Below, in pieces: positions 1 to 6,914 of a DNA stretch of 15,297 nucleotides. How positions within the stretch are numbered: position 1 is the first letter of the stretch; each line of letters starts with the position of its first letter. This DNA is from Clostridium sp. AM33-3 (GTDB lineage: Bacteria; Bacillota; Clostridia; Lachnospirales; Lachnospiraceae). The DNA lies in NCBI RefSeq assembly GCF_003480315.1, contig NZ_QUIV01000039.1, positions 1-15,297 of the forward strand, written 5' to 3'. Position numbers and translations under genes: made by a program. The notes below the pieces were generated by a model. That model had not been told where the DNA came from and did not search any database. It saw nothing but the letters and a program-made list of their open reading frames with translations.

Positions 1-45
1 TAACATGTGCAGCTGACTGTCACTAATAGGTCGAGGGCTTAACCA
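1..45 (+). rRNA. 23S ribosomal RNA, 3' end (partial)
   Basis: The first 45 bases carry the conserved 3' terminus of bacterial 23S rRNA, including the ACTAATAGGTCGAGGGCTTA block near the end of the molecule. The rest of the gene lies upstream of the window. The exact mature end is uncertain by a few bases. A 23S gene is normally followed by 5S, but none is visible in the next 66 bases, where a tRNA gene comes instead. Confidence 0.93.
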
Positions 46-111
46 AGACGGTTTAGGTAGAAAACGGATGAAATTCAATATGTGGTTTTGAGGGTACATG
101 TATTATATAAT

Positions 112-184
112 GCGCGAGTGGCTCAGTTGGTGGAGTACGACCTTGCCAAGGTCGGGGTCGCGGGTTCGAGTCCCGTCTCGCGCT
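112..184 (+). tRNA. tRNA-Gly (anticodon GCC)
   Basis: A full cloverleaf can be drawn. The 7-bp acceptor stem pairs 112-118 with 177-183. The D arm holds GGCTCAGTTGGT, and the anticodon stem ACCTT/AAGGT flanks GCC. The T arm is GCGGG-TTCGAGT-CCCGT. The unpaired discriminator base is T184, as usual for glycine tRNAs. The 3' CCA is not encoded, so it must be added after transcription. The gene sits 66 bp after the 23S rRNA end with no promoter of its own in view, so it is probably transcribed as the tail of the rRNA operon and ends at the terminator just downstream. Confidence 0.96.
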
Positions 185-191
185 CTCAATG

Positions 192-230
192 AAGCGAAAG
201 CCTTTAGTTATGAAGGCTTTCGCTTTTTTT
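192..230 (+). terminator. Intrinsic terminator of the rRNA/tRNA-Gly transcript
   Basis: A perfect 13-bp stem (192-204 with 213-225) encloses an 8-base loop and runs into an uninterrupted T tract ending at 230. It lies 7 bp after the tRNA, so it ends the rRNA-tRNA transcript and insulates the next gene. Confidence 0.93.
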
Positions 231-273
231 CTTAGCGGAACAAAAGCCACCATATTCTGAGGCTGCATCTCAT

Positions 274-302
274 TTGACGGCAGACAAAGGATAGTGTATA
301 AT
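274..302 (+). promoter_or_regulatory. Sigma-A promoter for the NSS transporter gene
   Basis: TTGACG (274-279) and TATAAT (297-302) are separated by exactly 17 bp, one base short of perfect consensus. Transcription would begin near 308-310, giving a leader of about 95 bases before the start codon. Confidence 0.85.
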
Positions 303-310
303 AGCGAATA

Positions 311-372
311 CTGCGGCAACGCAGGGAAGCGTTTTGCCACGATGAAGTTTAATCATTAAATTGGGCAAAATG
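311..372 (+). promoter_or_regulatory. Structured 5' leader of the NSS transporter mRNA
   Basis: The predicted mRNA starts almost at a hairpin, CTGCG (311-315) and CGCAG (320-324), closed by a GCAA loop of the stable GNRA class. It is followed by a longer stem pairing 330-338 with 364-372 (one G-U), which encloses a small 5-bp hairpin (341-345 with 353-357). A purine-rich stretch with the ribosome site follows. I do not recognise a known riboswitch class. It could be an mRNA stabiliser, a regulatory leader, or chance structure. Confidence 0.4.
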
Positions 373-381
373 GGGGAATAC

Positions 382-388
382 AAGGAGG
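382..388 (+). promoter_or_regulatory. Ribosome binding site with unusually long spacing
   Basis: AAGGAGG is a near-perfect anti-16S match, but it lies 15 bases before the ATG at 404, while 5-9 is usual and is seen for the other genes here. No in-frame start codon lies closer, so the ATG stands. The long spacing may reduce translation or be bridged by mRNA structure. Confidence 0.7.
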
Positions 389-403
389 TTAAATAAGAAG
401 AAT

Positions 404-1777
404 ATGAAACAACGAGAAACCTTTCAATCAAGGATGGGATTCCTGCTCTTGTCTGCAGGATGCGCCATTGGTATCGGGAATGTGTGGCGCTTTCCCTATG
501 TGGTAGGAGCAAACGGCGGTGGTATTTTTGTTTTAATCTATCTGCTGTTTCTGGCTATCATGGGAGTACCGGTTCTTTCTATGGAATTTGCGGTTGGGCG
601 TGCCAGCCGTAAGAGTCCGGTAAAAGCGTACCAGGAGCTGGAAAAGCCGGGCAGCAAGTGGCATCTGCATGGCTACGTGGCGCTGCTGGGCAACTATGTA
701 TTAATGATGTTTTACACTACGGTAGCAGGATGGATGCTGTACTATTTCTATAGCTTTGCTACTGGTGCATTTTCCGGATTGCATACGGAAGATGTCCAGG
801 GAATGTTTGGGGAGATGCTGGCCAGCCCGGGCCTTAATGTATTCTGGATGGCAGTGGTTGTCATTGTTGGTATTCTGATTTGCTCTCTGGGCCTGCAGGC
901 AGGTGTAGAACGGATCACTAAGGTCATGATGATCGGTCTGTTATCTCTGATGCTCATTTTGGCAGTTCATGGTGTATTCCTCGAGGGCGGCATGGAAGGC
1001 CTGAAATTTTACCTGCTTCCGGATCTGGAGAAGATGAAGTCCGTAGGCATCGGTCAGGTTATTGTGTCTGCGATGAACCAGTCCTTCTTCACCTTAAGCC
1101 TGGGTATCGGTGCTATGGCTATTTTCGGAAGTTATCTTGAGAAAGATAACACTCTGTTAGGGGAGTCTGTAAACGTAGCAATTCTGGATACGTTTGTGGC
1201 AATTACTGCAGGTCTGATCATTTTTCCGGCGTGTTTTGCGTTTGGTGTGAATCCGGACAGCGGACCAAGCCTGATCTTCATTACATTGCCGAACGTATTC
1301 ATTTCCATGATCGGCGGACGTATCTGGGGAAGCCTGTTCTTTCTGTTTATGTCCTGCGCGGCGCTTTCTACCGTTATCGCAGTATTCGAGAACATCATTG
1401 CCTGCGACATGGAGCTGTTTGAGATCGATCGTAAAAAATCCGCAAGGATTAATGTGGTCCTGATTATTTTATTGTCACTTCCATGCGCACTGGGCTATAA
1501 TGTACTCGGTGGTTTTGAGCCGCTGGGCGCCGGCAGTTCTGTGCTGGATCTGGAGGATTTCCTGGTGAGCAATATTCTGCTTCCGCTGGGGTCTCTGGTT
1601 TATTTGTTATTTACAACCTGGGATTTCGGATGGGGCTTTGACAAATACCGCGCTGAGGCGAATGAGGGTGTCGGATTAAAGGTTCCGGCATGGATTCGCG
1701 GTTATGTAAAATACATATTGCCGATCATGATTATGGGGCTGTTCATTCAGGGAATCTGGGTGAAATTTTTCGCCTGA
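404..1777 (+). CDS. Sodium-dependent transporter, neurotransmitter:sodium symporter (NSS/SNF) family
   Basis: This 457-residue membrane protein should use the sodium gradient to import an amino acid or related small molecule. The N-terminal helix carries the NSS signature GCAIGIGNVWRFPY (about residues 19-32), the unwound part of helix 1 that binds sodium and substrate. The helix 6 region has the expected FFTLSLGIGAMAIFGSYL run (about 228-245). I count about 11 hydrophobic spans, as in the bacterial members Tyt1 and MhsT, rather than the 12 of animal transporters. It has its own promoter and leader, and only a weak hairpin separates it from the downstream HAD gene. The family is certain. The substrate is not readable from sequence; hydrophobic or aromatic amino acids are typical of bacterial members. 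Confidence 0.95.
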   Translation: MKQRETFQSRMGFLLLSAGCAIGIGNVWRFPYVVGANGGGIFVLIYLLFLAIMGVPVLSMEFAVGRASRKSPVKAYQELEKPGSKWHLHGYVALLGNYVLMMFYTTVAGWMLYYFYSFATGAFSGLHTEDVQGMFGEMLASPGLNVFWMAVVVIVGILICSLGLQAGVERITKVMMIGLLSLMLILAVHGVFLEGGMEGLKFYLLPDLEKMKSVGIGQVIVSAMNQSFFTLSLGIGAMAIFGSYLEKDNTLLGESVNVAILDTFVAITAGLIIFPACFAFGVNPDSGPSLIFITLPNVFISMIGGRIWGSLFFLFMSCAALSTVIAVFENIIACDMELFEIDRKKSARINVVLIILLSLPCALGYNVLGGFEPLGAGSSVLDLEDFLVSNILLPLGSLVYLLFTTWDFGWGFDKYRAEANEGVGLKVPAWIRGYVKYILPIMIMGLFIQGIWVKFFA

Positions 1778-1802
1778 TTGAAAATAATATTTCAAGTTTT
1801 TT
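1778..1802 (+). terminator. Weak hairpin plus T run after the NSS gene
   Basis: A 6-bp AT-rich stem (TTGAAA 1778-1783 with TTTCAA 1790-1795) begins directly after the stop codon and is followed by G and six Ts. It resembles an intrinsic terminator, but the stem is weak, so readthrough into the HAD gene is plausible. A poor promoter-like pair (TTCAAG 1791, TAAAAT 1814, 17 bp apart) overlaps it. Confidence 0.4.
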
Positions 1803-1882
1803 ACAAAACTGACTAAAATCATCTCGCAAAGCAGAGATAAAAGATTCTGAGAGCACTTTAGAAAACCAAGGGAGGAACGCAT

Positions 1883-2548
1883 ATGATCCGTTGCTGTATT
1901 TTTGATCTGGATGGGACTTTATTGAACACACTGGATGCACTGACCTACACGACCAATCTGACTTTGAAGGAGTTTGGATATGGTCCGGTGGATCCGGAAC
2001 ACATCAAACAATTTGTGGGAGATGGATACCGGATGCAGGTGAAGCGTGCACTGATGTACAGTGGAGATAAGGAACTCCTTCATTATGAAGAGGCACTTTC
2101 TGCCTACACCAGACTGTTTGCGGAGCATTGTCTTTACCATGTGCGGCCTTATGAGGGAATTCCTGAGCTGCTTCAGGAATTAAAGGCCCGGGGAATCCGC
2201 ATTGCAGTTCTTTCCAACAAGCCCCATGCCCGGACTGTAGAGAATATTGAGGCAGTCTTTGGAAAAGGATATTTTGATATTGTGGCCGGGCAGAAGGACG
2301 ATGTCCCGAAGAAGCCGGATCCGGCAGGTGTGAACCGGATTCTGGAGGAGTTTGGATGCAAGCCGGAGGAGTGCCTGTACTTTGGTGATACGAATACGGA
2401 TATGCAGACTGGCCTGAATGCAAAGGCCCACACCGTAGGCGTGACCTGGGGATTCCGTGACCGGGCCGAGCTGGAAGCATTTCATCCGGACTTTGTCATT
2501 GATGACCCGAAGATGGTAACAAATCATATTCTTGCTTCATTTTCTTAA
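1883..2548 (+). CDS. HAD-superfamily phosphatase, phosphoglycolate phosphatase-like
   Basis: This 221-residue haloacid dehalogenase-family hydrolase carries all four catalytic motifs. Motif I is FDLDGTL with nucleophile D8 and acid/base D10, motif II is LSNK with S111, motif III is K144 in KKPDP, and motif IV is FGDTNTD with D169 and D173 for magnesium. Residues of about 15-85 form the helical cap of subfamily I. This arrangement and length fit Gph/PGMB-like cytosolic phosphatases that dephosphorylate small sugar phosphates such as 2-phosphoglycolate. The exact substrate cannot be inferred. GGAGG (1871-1875) lies 7 bases before the ATG, which supports this start. The gene stands between a transporter and an ABC importer, and the context does not reveal its role. 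Confidence 0.9.
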   Translation: MIRCCIFDLDGTLLNTLDALTYTTNLTLKEFGYGPVDPEHIKQFVGDGYRMQVKRALMYSGDKELLHYEEALSAYTRLFAEHCLYHVRPYEGIPELLQELKARGIRIAVLSNKPHARTVENIEAVFGKGYFDIVAGQKDDVPKKPDPAGVNRILEEFGCKPEECLYFGDTNTDMQTGLNAKAHTVGVTWGFRDRAELEAFHPDFVIDDPKMVTNHILASFS

Positions 2549-2587
2549 GTGGAAGAGGAAAAATATTGTTGTTCATCGGCAAAATCC

Positions 2588-2622
2588 GTTGCTGTTTGCT
2601 TGCGCAACGCGTGAACAGCAAC
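2588..2622. repeat. Inverted repeat after the HAD gene
   Basis: A perfect 9-bp inverted repeat, GTTGCTGTT (2588-2596) and AACAGCAAC (2614-2622), encloses 17 bases that contain the short palindrome TTGCGCAA. On the + strand it is followed by six As rather than Ts, so it does not work as a + strand terminator. Read on the - strand, the stem would be preceded by Ts. It stands just before the real terminator. Confidence 0.6.
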
Positions 2623-2633
2623 AAAAAATGCAC

Positions 2634-2668
2634 AAAAAAGGAGGAATCTGCGGATTTCCTCCTTTTTT
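2634..2668 (+). terminator. Bidirectional-type intrinsic terminator after the HAD gene
   Basis: A 13-bp stem (2634-2646 with 2656-2668), built of A6-GGAGGAA and TTCCTCC-T6, encloses a 9-base loop. The As on the left and Ts on the right would allow termination in both directions. It separates the HAD gene from the ABC importer promoter. Confidence 0.9.
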
Positions 2669-2681
2669 CAAGCTCTGGCAC

Positions 2682-2709
2682 TTGATTAATTTCGGAAATT
2701 CGTTATAAT
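2682..2709 (+). promoter_or_regulatory. Sigma-A promoter for the amino acid ABC importer operon
   Basis: TTGATT (2682-2687) and TATAAT (2704-2709) are 16 bp apart, in AT-rich DNA just after the terminator. Transcription would start near 2716, about 65 bases before the lipoprotein gene. Confidence 0.75.
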
Positions 2710-2738
2710 GTTTAAGTATATATTTATATTTATGCATA

Positions 2739-2760
2739 TTATTCATTGAAAGATGAATAA
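2739..2760. promoter_or_regulatory. Perfect 8-bp palindrome in the ABC importer leader
   Basis: TTATTCAT (2739-2746) and ATGAATAA (2753-2760) flank a 6-base centre. The palindrome lies between the predicted transcription start and the ribosome site, so it could be a repressor operator or an mRNA hairpin. It resembles no regulator site I can name with confidence. Confidence 0.4.
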
Positions 2761-2781
2761 ATGTGAAAGAGGAGGAATATT

Positions 2782-3714
2782 ATGAAGAAGAAAATCGCGG
2801 CATTATCTATGGCAGCATGTATGGCAGCTTCTGTAACCGCCTGCGGCGGCAGCAAACCGGCAGAGACTACTGCAGCAGCAACTGAGGCAGAGACCACTGC
2901 AGCTGAGTCAGCAGCAGAAGAGAGCAGCGCAGAGGAGACAAAGGCAGCAGCTGATATCGAGACAGTGACTCCTGGAAAGCTGACCGTAGCAACCAGCCCG
3001 GACTTTGCTCCGTACGAGTTCTATGCGATCGGTGAGGACGGCACTCCGAAGCTGGCAGGCTTTGACATGGATCTGGCCCAGTACATTGCTGATTATCTTG
3101 GCCTTGAGTTAGAGGTTGTAACCGTAGATTTCGATGGTGTCATCAGTGAGCTGCAGACCAAATCGGTTGATCTGGGCATGGCCGGACTTTCCCCGGACGA
3201 GAAACGTATGGGCATTATGGATTTCTCTGATCTGTACTACATGGGAGGACAGTCTTTAGTAACCGTGAAAGATAACGCAGAGAAATACAACAGCTTTGAA
3301 GCAATCAACAAGCCGGATGTATCCGTAGGTGCGCAGGTTGGTTCCATTCAGATGGATCTGGCAAACGAGAACAGCCCGGAAGCCGACATTGTAGGACTGC
3401 CGAAGGTTACCGATATCATTTCTGAACTGCTGACCGGCAAGATGGATGCTGCTTACATTGAGACTGATGTAGCAAAGAGCTATCAGAAAAACTATCCGGA
3501 GCTGACCCTGGTTATGGACGTACCGTACGATGCTGAGGGTTCAGCAATCGGCGTTTGCAAGGGTAATGAGGCACTGTTAGCAGGCGTAAACGAAGCAATC
3601 GCAGCCGCAAAAGAGGATGGCAGCCTTGAGAAGTTCATCGCTGACGCCGGCGAGCTTGCAGCAGGCGAGAAATACGAGGGTCTTCTGGACGCAGAAGGAA
3701 ACGTTCAGAACTAA
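2782..3714 (+). CDS. Amino acid ABC transporter substrate-binding lipoprotein (family 3)
   Basis: This 310-residue lipoprotein captures the substrate for the importer encoded by the next two genes. A signal peptide (MKKKIAALSM onwards) ends in the lipobox VTAC, so C21 should be lipidated and anchored in the membrane. Residues of about 24-62 are a flexible Ala/Glu/Thr/Ser-rich tether. The binding fold starts near KLTVATS (66-72). GFDMDLAQYIADYL (93-106) matches the family 3 solute-binding signature, and FAPYEF (75-80) and GLSPDEKR (135-142) occupy typical ligand-site positions. GGAGG (2771-2775) lies 6 bases before the ATG. The family suggests polar or charged amino acids, and the HisP-like partner ATPase makes a basic amino acid possible but unproven. 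Confidence 0.94.
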   Translation: MKKKIAALSMAACMAASVTACGGSKPAETTAAATEAETTAAESAAEESSAEETKAAADIETVTPGKLTVATSPDFAPYEFYAIGEDGTPKLAGFDMDLAQYIADYLGLELEVVTVDFDGVISELQTKSVDLGMAGLSPDEKRMGIMDFSDLYYMGGQSLVTVKDNAEKYNSFEAINKPDVSVGAQVGSIQMDLANENSPEADIVGLPKVTDIISELLTGKMDAAYIETDVAKSYQKNYPELTLVMDVPYDAEGSAIGVCKGNEALLAGVNEAIAAAKEDGSLEKFIADAGELAAGEKYEGLLDAEGNVQN

Positions 3715-3732
3715 TACTGAAAGGAGCACCTG

Positions 3733-4518
3733 ATGAGTCAATTTGTTCAATGGAGCAATTTCTCCAAAATTGCGCCGTATGCTGAGCTGTTCAGGCAGGG
3801 CATTGTTGTAACGGTCCTGTTATCCGTATTTACGGTAGCAATCGGCTTTTGCATCGCGCTGATACTGGCACTGATGAGAATGTCCAATGTCCGTCCATTC
3901 CGGGCACTGGGCCTTGATAAAGACGGTCACATGCGCGAAGGCGGTCCGCTAGTCTGGATCAGCCGCTTTAATCCGCTGTCTTTCCTGGCTACAGCGTATG
4001 TCGAGATTCTGCGTTCCACGCCGGTCATCGTGCAGGTGTTTATCATCTACTACGGTGTGTTTGGCATTGTCCAGCTTCCGTCTTTCCAGATTTTCGGATT
4101 TATCAAGTTCAGTCGTTTCTTCCCGGGTGTTGTGGCCCTGGGCATGAACTCCGGCGCTTATCTGTGTGAGATCATCCGTGCGGGGATCCAGTCCATTGAC
4201 GGCGGACAGACCGAGGCGGCCCGTTCCCTGGGCCTGTCCCAGACTCAGAACCTGCGTTATATCATTTTTCCGCAGGCACTCAAGAACATTCTCCCGGCGA
4301 TTGCCAATGAGTTTGTTGTTATCATCAAGGAGTCTGCAATCACGTACACCATTGGTGTACAGGATATCATGTCTGCTGTAAATGCAGTCAAGGGTGCAAC
4401 CTTTATTATCGTGGAGCCTCTGCTGGTGGCAACGGCAATTTATTTCTGCCTCTGCTTCCCGACTTCCAAGATCATTGCATATTTTGAGAGGAGAATGAGC
4501 CGTGGCGACAAACGATAG
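3733..4518 (+). CDS. Amino acid ABC transporter permease, HisM/GlnP type
   Basis: This 261-residue integral membrane subunit would dimerise to form the importer channel. The N-terminal part ([17 protein letters not shown]) begins the first membrane span and has the family's usual TV motif. The cytoplasmic EAA loop that docks on the ATPase is clear at about 157-182 ([20 protein letters not shown] onwards). Residues of about 54-80, between the first and second spans, form a charged, Gly-rich loop that looks longer than in HisM or HisQ. AAGGAG (3721-3726) precedes the ATG by 6 bases, and the gene starts 18 bp after the lipoprotein gene. Its last 17 bases overlap the ATPase gene, which indicates translational coupling. 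Confidence 0.94.
   Translation: MSQFVQWSNFSKIAPYAELFRQGIVVTVLLSVFTVAIGFCIALILALMRMSNVRPFRALGLDKDGHMREGGPLVWISRFNPLSFLATAYVEILRSTPVIVQVFIIYYGVFGIVQLPSFQIFGFIKFSRFFPGVVALGMNSGAYLCEIIRAGIQSIDGGQTEAARSLGLSQTQNLRYIIFPQALKNILPAIANEFVVIIKESAITYTIGVQDIMSAVNAVKGATFIIVEPLLVATAIYFCLCFPTSKIIAYFERRMSRGDKR
4489..4493 (+). promoter_or_regulatory. Ribosome binding site selecting a GTG start for the ATPase gene
   Basis: AGGAG lies inside the permease coding sequence, 8 bases before GTG 4502. The in-frame ATG at 4520 has no such site, so the GTG is preferred and the two genes overlap. Confidence 0.75.
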
Positions 4519-5278
4519 TATGATTCAGGTAAAAGATTTAAAGAAGCATTATAAGATGGGCACCATCAGAGCCCTGGATGGCGTGACGGTCAACATCAAC
4601 AAAGGGGATGTGATGGCTGTCATCGGACCATCCGGTTCCGGAAAGTCTACTTTCCTGCGCAGTCTGAACCTGCTGGAGGAGCCGACCGGTGGTGCCATCA
4701 TTTTTAGCGGTGTGGATATCACCAAGAAGAAATATCGGGATGAAAATGGAAAGACCGTAAAACTGGACATCGATGCCCTGCGTCAGCGCATGGGCATGGT
4801 GTTCCAGCATTTTAATCTGTTCCCGCACATGACGATTCTGGAGAACATGGTGCTTGCACCGATGAAGGTAAAAGGTGTCAGCCGCGCAGATGCGGAGAAG
4901 AAAGCTTTGGAGCTATTAGACCGTGTGGGTTTAAAAGACCGCGCGGACGCGTATCCGATCCAGCTTTCCGGAGGACAGAAGCAGCGAGTGGCCATTGTGC
5001 GTGCATTGGCAATGGAGCCGGAGGTGATGCTCTTTGATGAGCCGACTTCCGCGCTGGATCCGGAGATGGTAGGCGAGGTTCTGGATGTTATGAAGGAACT
5101 GGCTCACGAGGGCATGACTATGGTAGTTGTAACCCATGAGATGGGATTTGCAAAAGAGGTTGGAAACCGCGTGCTCTTCATGGCAGACGGAAAGCTGCTG
5201 GAAGAGGGAACGCCGGAGGAAATCTTTGACCATCCGAAGCATGAGCGTCTGAAAGAATTTCTTGCGAAAGTTTTATAA
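4502..5278 (+). CDS. Amino acid ABC transporter ATP-binding protein, HisP/GlnQ type
   Basis: This 258-residue ATPase powers the importer. All nucleotide-binding elements are intact: Walker [10 protein letters not shown] (42-50), Q-loop [11 protein letters not shown] (Q102), signature LSGGQKQR (155-162), Walker B VMLFDE (175-180) and switch histidine H212. An insert before the Q-loop (about 73-90, [16 protein letters not shown] region) resembles one I recall in HisP, which is also 258 residues long, and sets it apart from shorter GlnQ-like proteins. The start is GTG at 4502, within the permease gene. The order lipoprotein, permease, ATPase makes a complete single-permease importer, closed by a terminator 13 bp after the stop codon. 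Confidence 0.96.
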   Translation: MATNDSMIQVKDLKKHYKMGTIRALDGVTVNINKGDVMAVIGPSGSGKSTFLRSLNLLEEPTGGAIIFSGVDITKKKYRDENGKTVKLDIDALRQRMGMVFQHFNLFPHMTILENMVLAPMKVKGVSRADAEKKALELLDRVGLKDRADAYPIQLSGGQKQRVAIVRALAMEPEVMLFDEPTSALDPEMVGEVLDVMKELAHEGMTMVVVTHEMGFAKEVGNRVLFMADGKLLEEGTPEEIFDHPKHERLKEFLAKVL

Positions 5279-5291
5279 GGAATACGATGAG

Positions 5292-5320
5292 AGGTGCCGG
5301 GATTTTTCCGGCGCCTTTTT
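5292..5320 (+). terminator. Intrinsic terminator of the ABC importer operon
   Basis: A 9-bp GC-rich stem (5292-5300 with 5308-5316, one G-T pair) encloses a 7-base loop and is followed by Ts to 5320. The longest open frame of the next gene would start inside this hairpin, which argues against that start. Confidence 0.88.
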
Positions 5321-5362
5321 GCGATAAGATGTAATGAGAGTGAAATTATTTTGGAGACGGAC

Positions 5363-5367
5363 AGGAG
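5363..5367 (+). promoter_or_regulatory. Ribosome binding site deciding the amidohydrolase start
   Basis: AGGAG lies 7 bases before GTG 5375. No comparable site precedes the other in-frame candidates, TTG 5351 or GTG 5294. Confidence 0.75.
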
Positions 5368-5374
5368 AAAACAA

Positions 5375-6817
5375 GTGACAGAAGAAAAAAAAGAGGCCCT
5401 GGCGGCCATTGAAGCCAGAAAAGAACTGATTTGTAATGTGGCAGACCATATCTGGGAGTATGCGGAGTTATCCCTTCAGGAATTTAAGTCGGCAGCTCTT
5501 TACTGTGAGGTACTGGAGAAAGAAGGATTCCGCGTGAAAAAAGGTATCAGCGGCATAGAAACGGCATTTTCCGCAAGCTATGGAAGCGGCCGTCCTGTGA
5601 TTGGCCTTCTGGCAGAGTATGATGCGCTTTCCGGCTTATCCCAGATTGCCGGCTGCACCGAGGAGAAGCCGCTTAAGGAAGGCGGAAGCGGCCACGGTTG
5701 TGGTCATAATATCCTTGGGGCAGGTGCCATGGCAGCAGCCTTTGGTGTGAAGGCTTATCTGGAACAAAATCAGACAGCAGGCACGGTGATCCTGTATGGC
5801 TGCCCGGGAGAAGAGGGCGGTGCGGCCAAGGCCTTTATGGCAAGAGATGGTGTCTGGAAGAATCTGGATGCGGCGTTAACCTGGCATCCGGATGATGTAA
5901 ATGAAGTAGCGACCGGTTCCTCCAATGCCTGCATCCAGACTCAGTACAAGTTCCACGGCACTGCTTCTCATGCAGCAGGGGCACCTGAGCTGGGACGCAG
6001 CGCGCTGGATGCGGTGGAATTGATGAATACCGGCGTCCAGTATCTGCGGGAGCATATGAGTGATAAGGCGCGCATCCATTATGCCATTACGGATGCCGGC
6101 GGCTGCAGCCCGAATGTAGTGCAGGCGAAAGCCAGTGTCCTTTATATGGTGCGCTCCAATCACGTGGCAGAGGCCGTGGAGCTGCAGAAGCGGGTGGACA
6201 AGATCGCCCAGGGCGCAGCGCTGATGACGGAGACCACGTTTGAGAAGAAATTCATTGACGGTGTGGCAGATACCATAAGCAATTTCGCGTTAGAGCGTGT
6301 GCTTTACCGTAACTATGAAGAGCTGGGCGTGCCTTCTTATACCGATGAGGAGAATGCCTTTGCAGATACGCTGTGCAAAACCTATATGGGAAATGACCGG
6401 ATTCCGGGTGTTGCAGCAGAACATGATGAAACTGCGCGGGAGCAGGTTGCCGCTATGCAGAAGGCCTGCGGCCATTCCATGAACGCGTTCCTGGCGCCGC
6501 TGTACCAGAAAAATGCGTTTCAGGCAGGTTCGACCGATGTAGGCGATGTGAGCTGGCTGACTCCGACGGCACAGATCCATGTGGCAGCATGGCCGAACGG
6601 CTGCCCGGGTCACAGCTGGCAGAATGTTTCCTGTGACCGTACCGAGATCGGTCATAAGGCAGCAGTCCATGCAGGAAAGGTGCTGGCAGCTGCAGCCATT
6701 GACCTGTTTAACCAGCCGGAGATATTAAAAGAGGCACGGGAAGAGTTTGAAAAGCGCACGGCAGCAGGATTTGTGAGCCCGGTTCCGGCGGATGCGGTTC
6801 CAACCATTCCAGATTGA
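5375..6817 (+). CDS. abgB: M20-family amidohydrolase, p-aminobenzoyl-glutamate hydrolase subunit B-like
   Basis: This 480-residue cytosolic metallohydrolase resembles E. coli AbgB (481 residues) along its length. AbgB, with AbgA, cleaves the folate breakdown product p-aminobenzoyl-glutamate. Di-metal site motifs are present: GHGCGHN (106-112), PGEEGG with E146 and E147, TWHPDD with H171, and PGHSW near the C-terminus. The blocks LGRSALDAVELMNTG, KARIHYAIT, QGAALMTETT and STDVGDVSW closely match AbgB as I remember it. Residues between about 175 and 290 include the dimerisation (lid) domain, starting near the FHGTASHAA stretch. I chose GTG 5375 over the longer frame because of the ribosome site and because the upstream start falls in a terminator. 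No AbgA or AbgT partner is in the window, so the true substrate may be another N-acyl amino acid or dipeptide. Confidence 0.87.
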   Translation: MTEEKKEALAAIEARKELICNVADHIWEYAELSLQEFKSAALYCEVLEKEGFRVKKGISGIETAFSASYGSGRPVIGLLAEYDALSGLSQIAGCTEEKPLKEGGSGHGCGHNILGAGAMAAAFGVKAYLEQNQTAGTVILYGCPGEEGGAAKAFMARDGVWKNLDAALTWHPDDVNEVATGSSNACIQTQYKFHGTASHAAGAPELGRSALDAVELMNTGVQYLREHMSDKARIHYAITDAGGCSPNVVQAKASVLYMVRSNHVAEAVELQKRVDKIAQGAALMTETTFEKKFIDGVADTISNFALERVLYRNYEELGVPSYTDEENAFADTLCKTYMGNDRIPGVAAEHDETAREQVAAMQKACGHSMNAFLAPLYQKNAFQAGSTDVGDVSWLTPTAQIHVAAWPNGCPGHSWQNVSCDRTEIGHKAAVHAGKVLAAAAIDLFNQPEILKEAREEFEKRTAAGFVSPVPADAVPTIPD

Positions 6818-6853
6818 GTTCACAGAAGAAACACAAAGAGTTTAGAAAGTTTT

Positions 6854-6889
6854 AACAGGAGCGGGGGTTTAAAAACCTCTGCTCTTGTT
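6854..6889 (+). terminator. Terminator-like hairpin after the amidohydrolase gene
   Basis: A 16-bp stem with three G-T pairs (6854-6869 with 6874-6889) has a tiny A/T loop. The inner GC-rich part ends at GCTC, followed by the T-rich TTGTTGTAT, an imperfect U tract. The -10 of the ftsH promoter begins two bases after the stem. Confidence 0.7.
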
Positions 6890-6896
6890 GTATACT
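6868..6896 (+). promoter_or_regulatory. Probable sigma-A promoter for ftsH
   Basis: TATACT (6891-6896) is a good -10. TTTAAA (6868-6873), 17 bp upstream, is a weak -35 lying in the loop of the preceding hairpin. Transcription would start near 6903, giving a leader of about 87 bases. Confidence 0.55.
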
Positions 6897-6914
6897 AAAT
6901 AGAACAGAAATAAA

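Noticed and set aside
53..340. Minus-strand open frame across the tRNA-Gly(GCC) region
   Set aside because: It overlaps a tRNA gene, a terminator and a promoter on the other strand, so it is not a credible gene.
308..403. Glycine riboswitch in the NSS leader
   Set aside because: The leader is too short and the conserved tandem aptamer core is not visible.
2004..2480. Long minus-strand open frames, here and inside ftsH, uvrA and eno
   Set aside because: They lie entirely opposite well-identified genes, have no supporting ribosome sites or family likeness that I can see, and have the composition of antisense shadows.
2731..2748. ArgR (ARG box) operator in the ABC importer leader
   Set aside because: TGCAT-ATT-ATTCA is similar, but the centre is one base short and one half-site base is wrong.
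4718..4771. Novel insertion in the ABC ATPase before the Q-loop
   Set aside because: A comparable insert exists, as I recall, in HisP-type ATPases of the same length, so it is a subfamily trait.
5294..5374. Upstream start (GTG 5294) for the amidohydrolase
   Set aside because: It lies inside the terminator hairpin 5292-5320, has no ribosome site, and adds 27 residues not expected in AbgB-like proteins.
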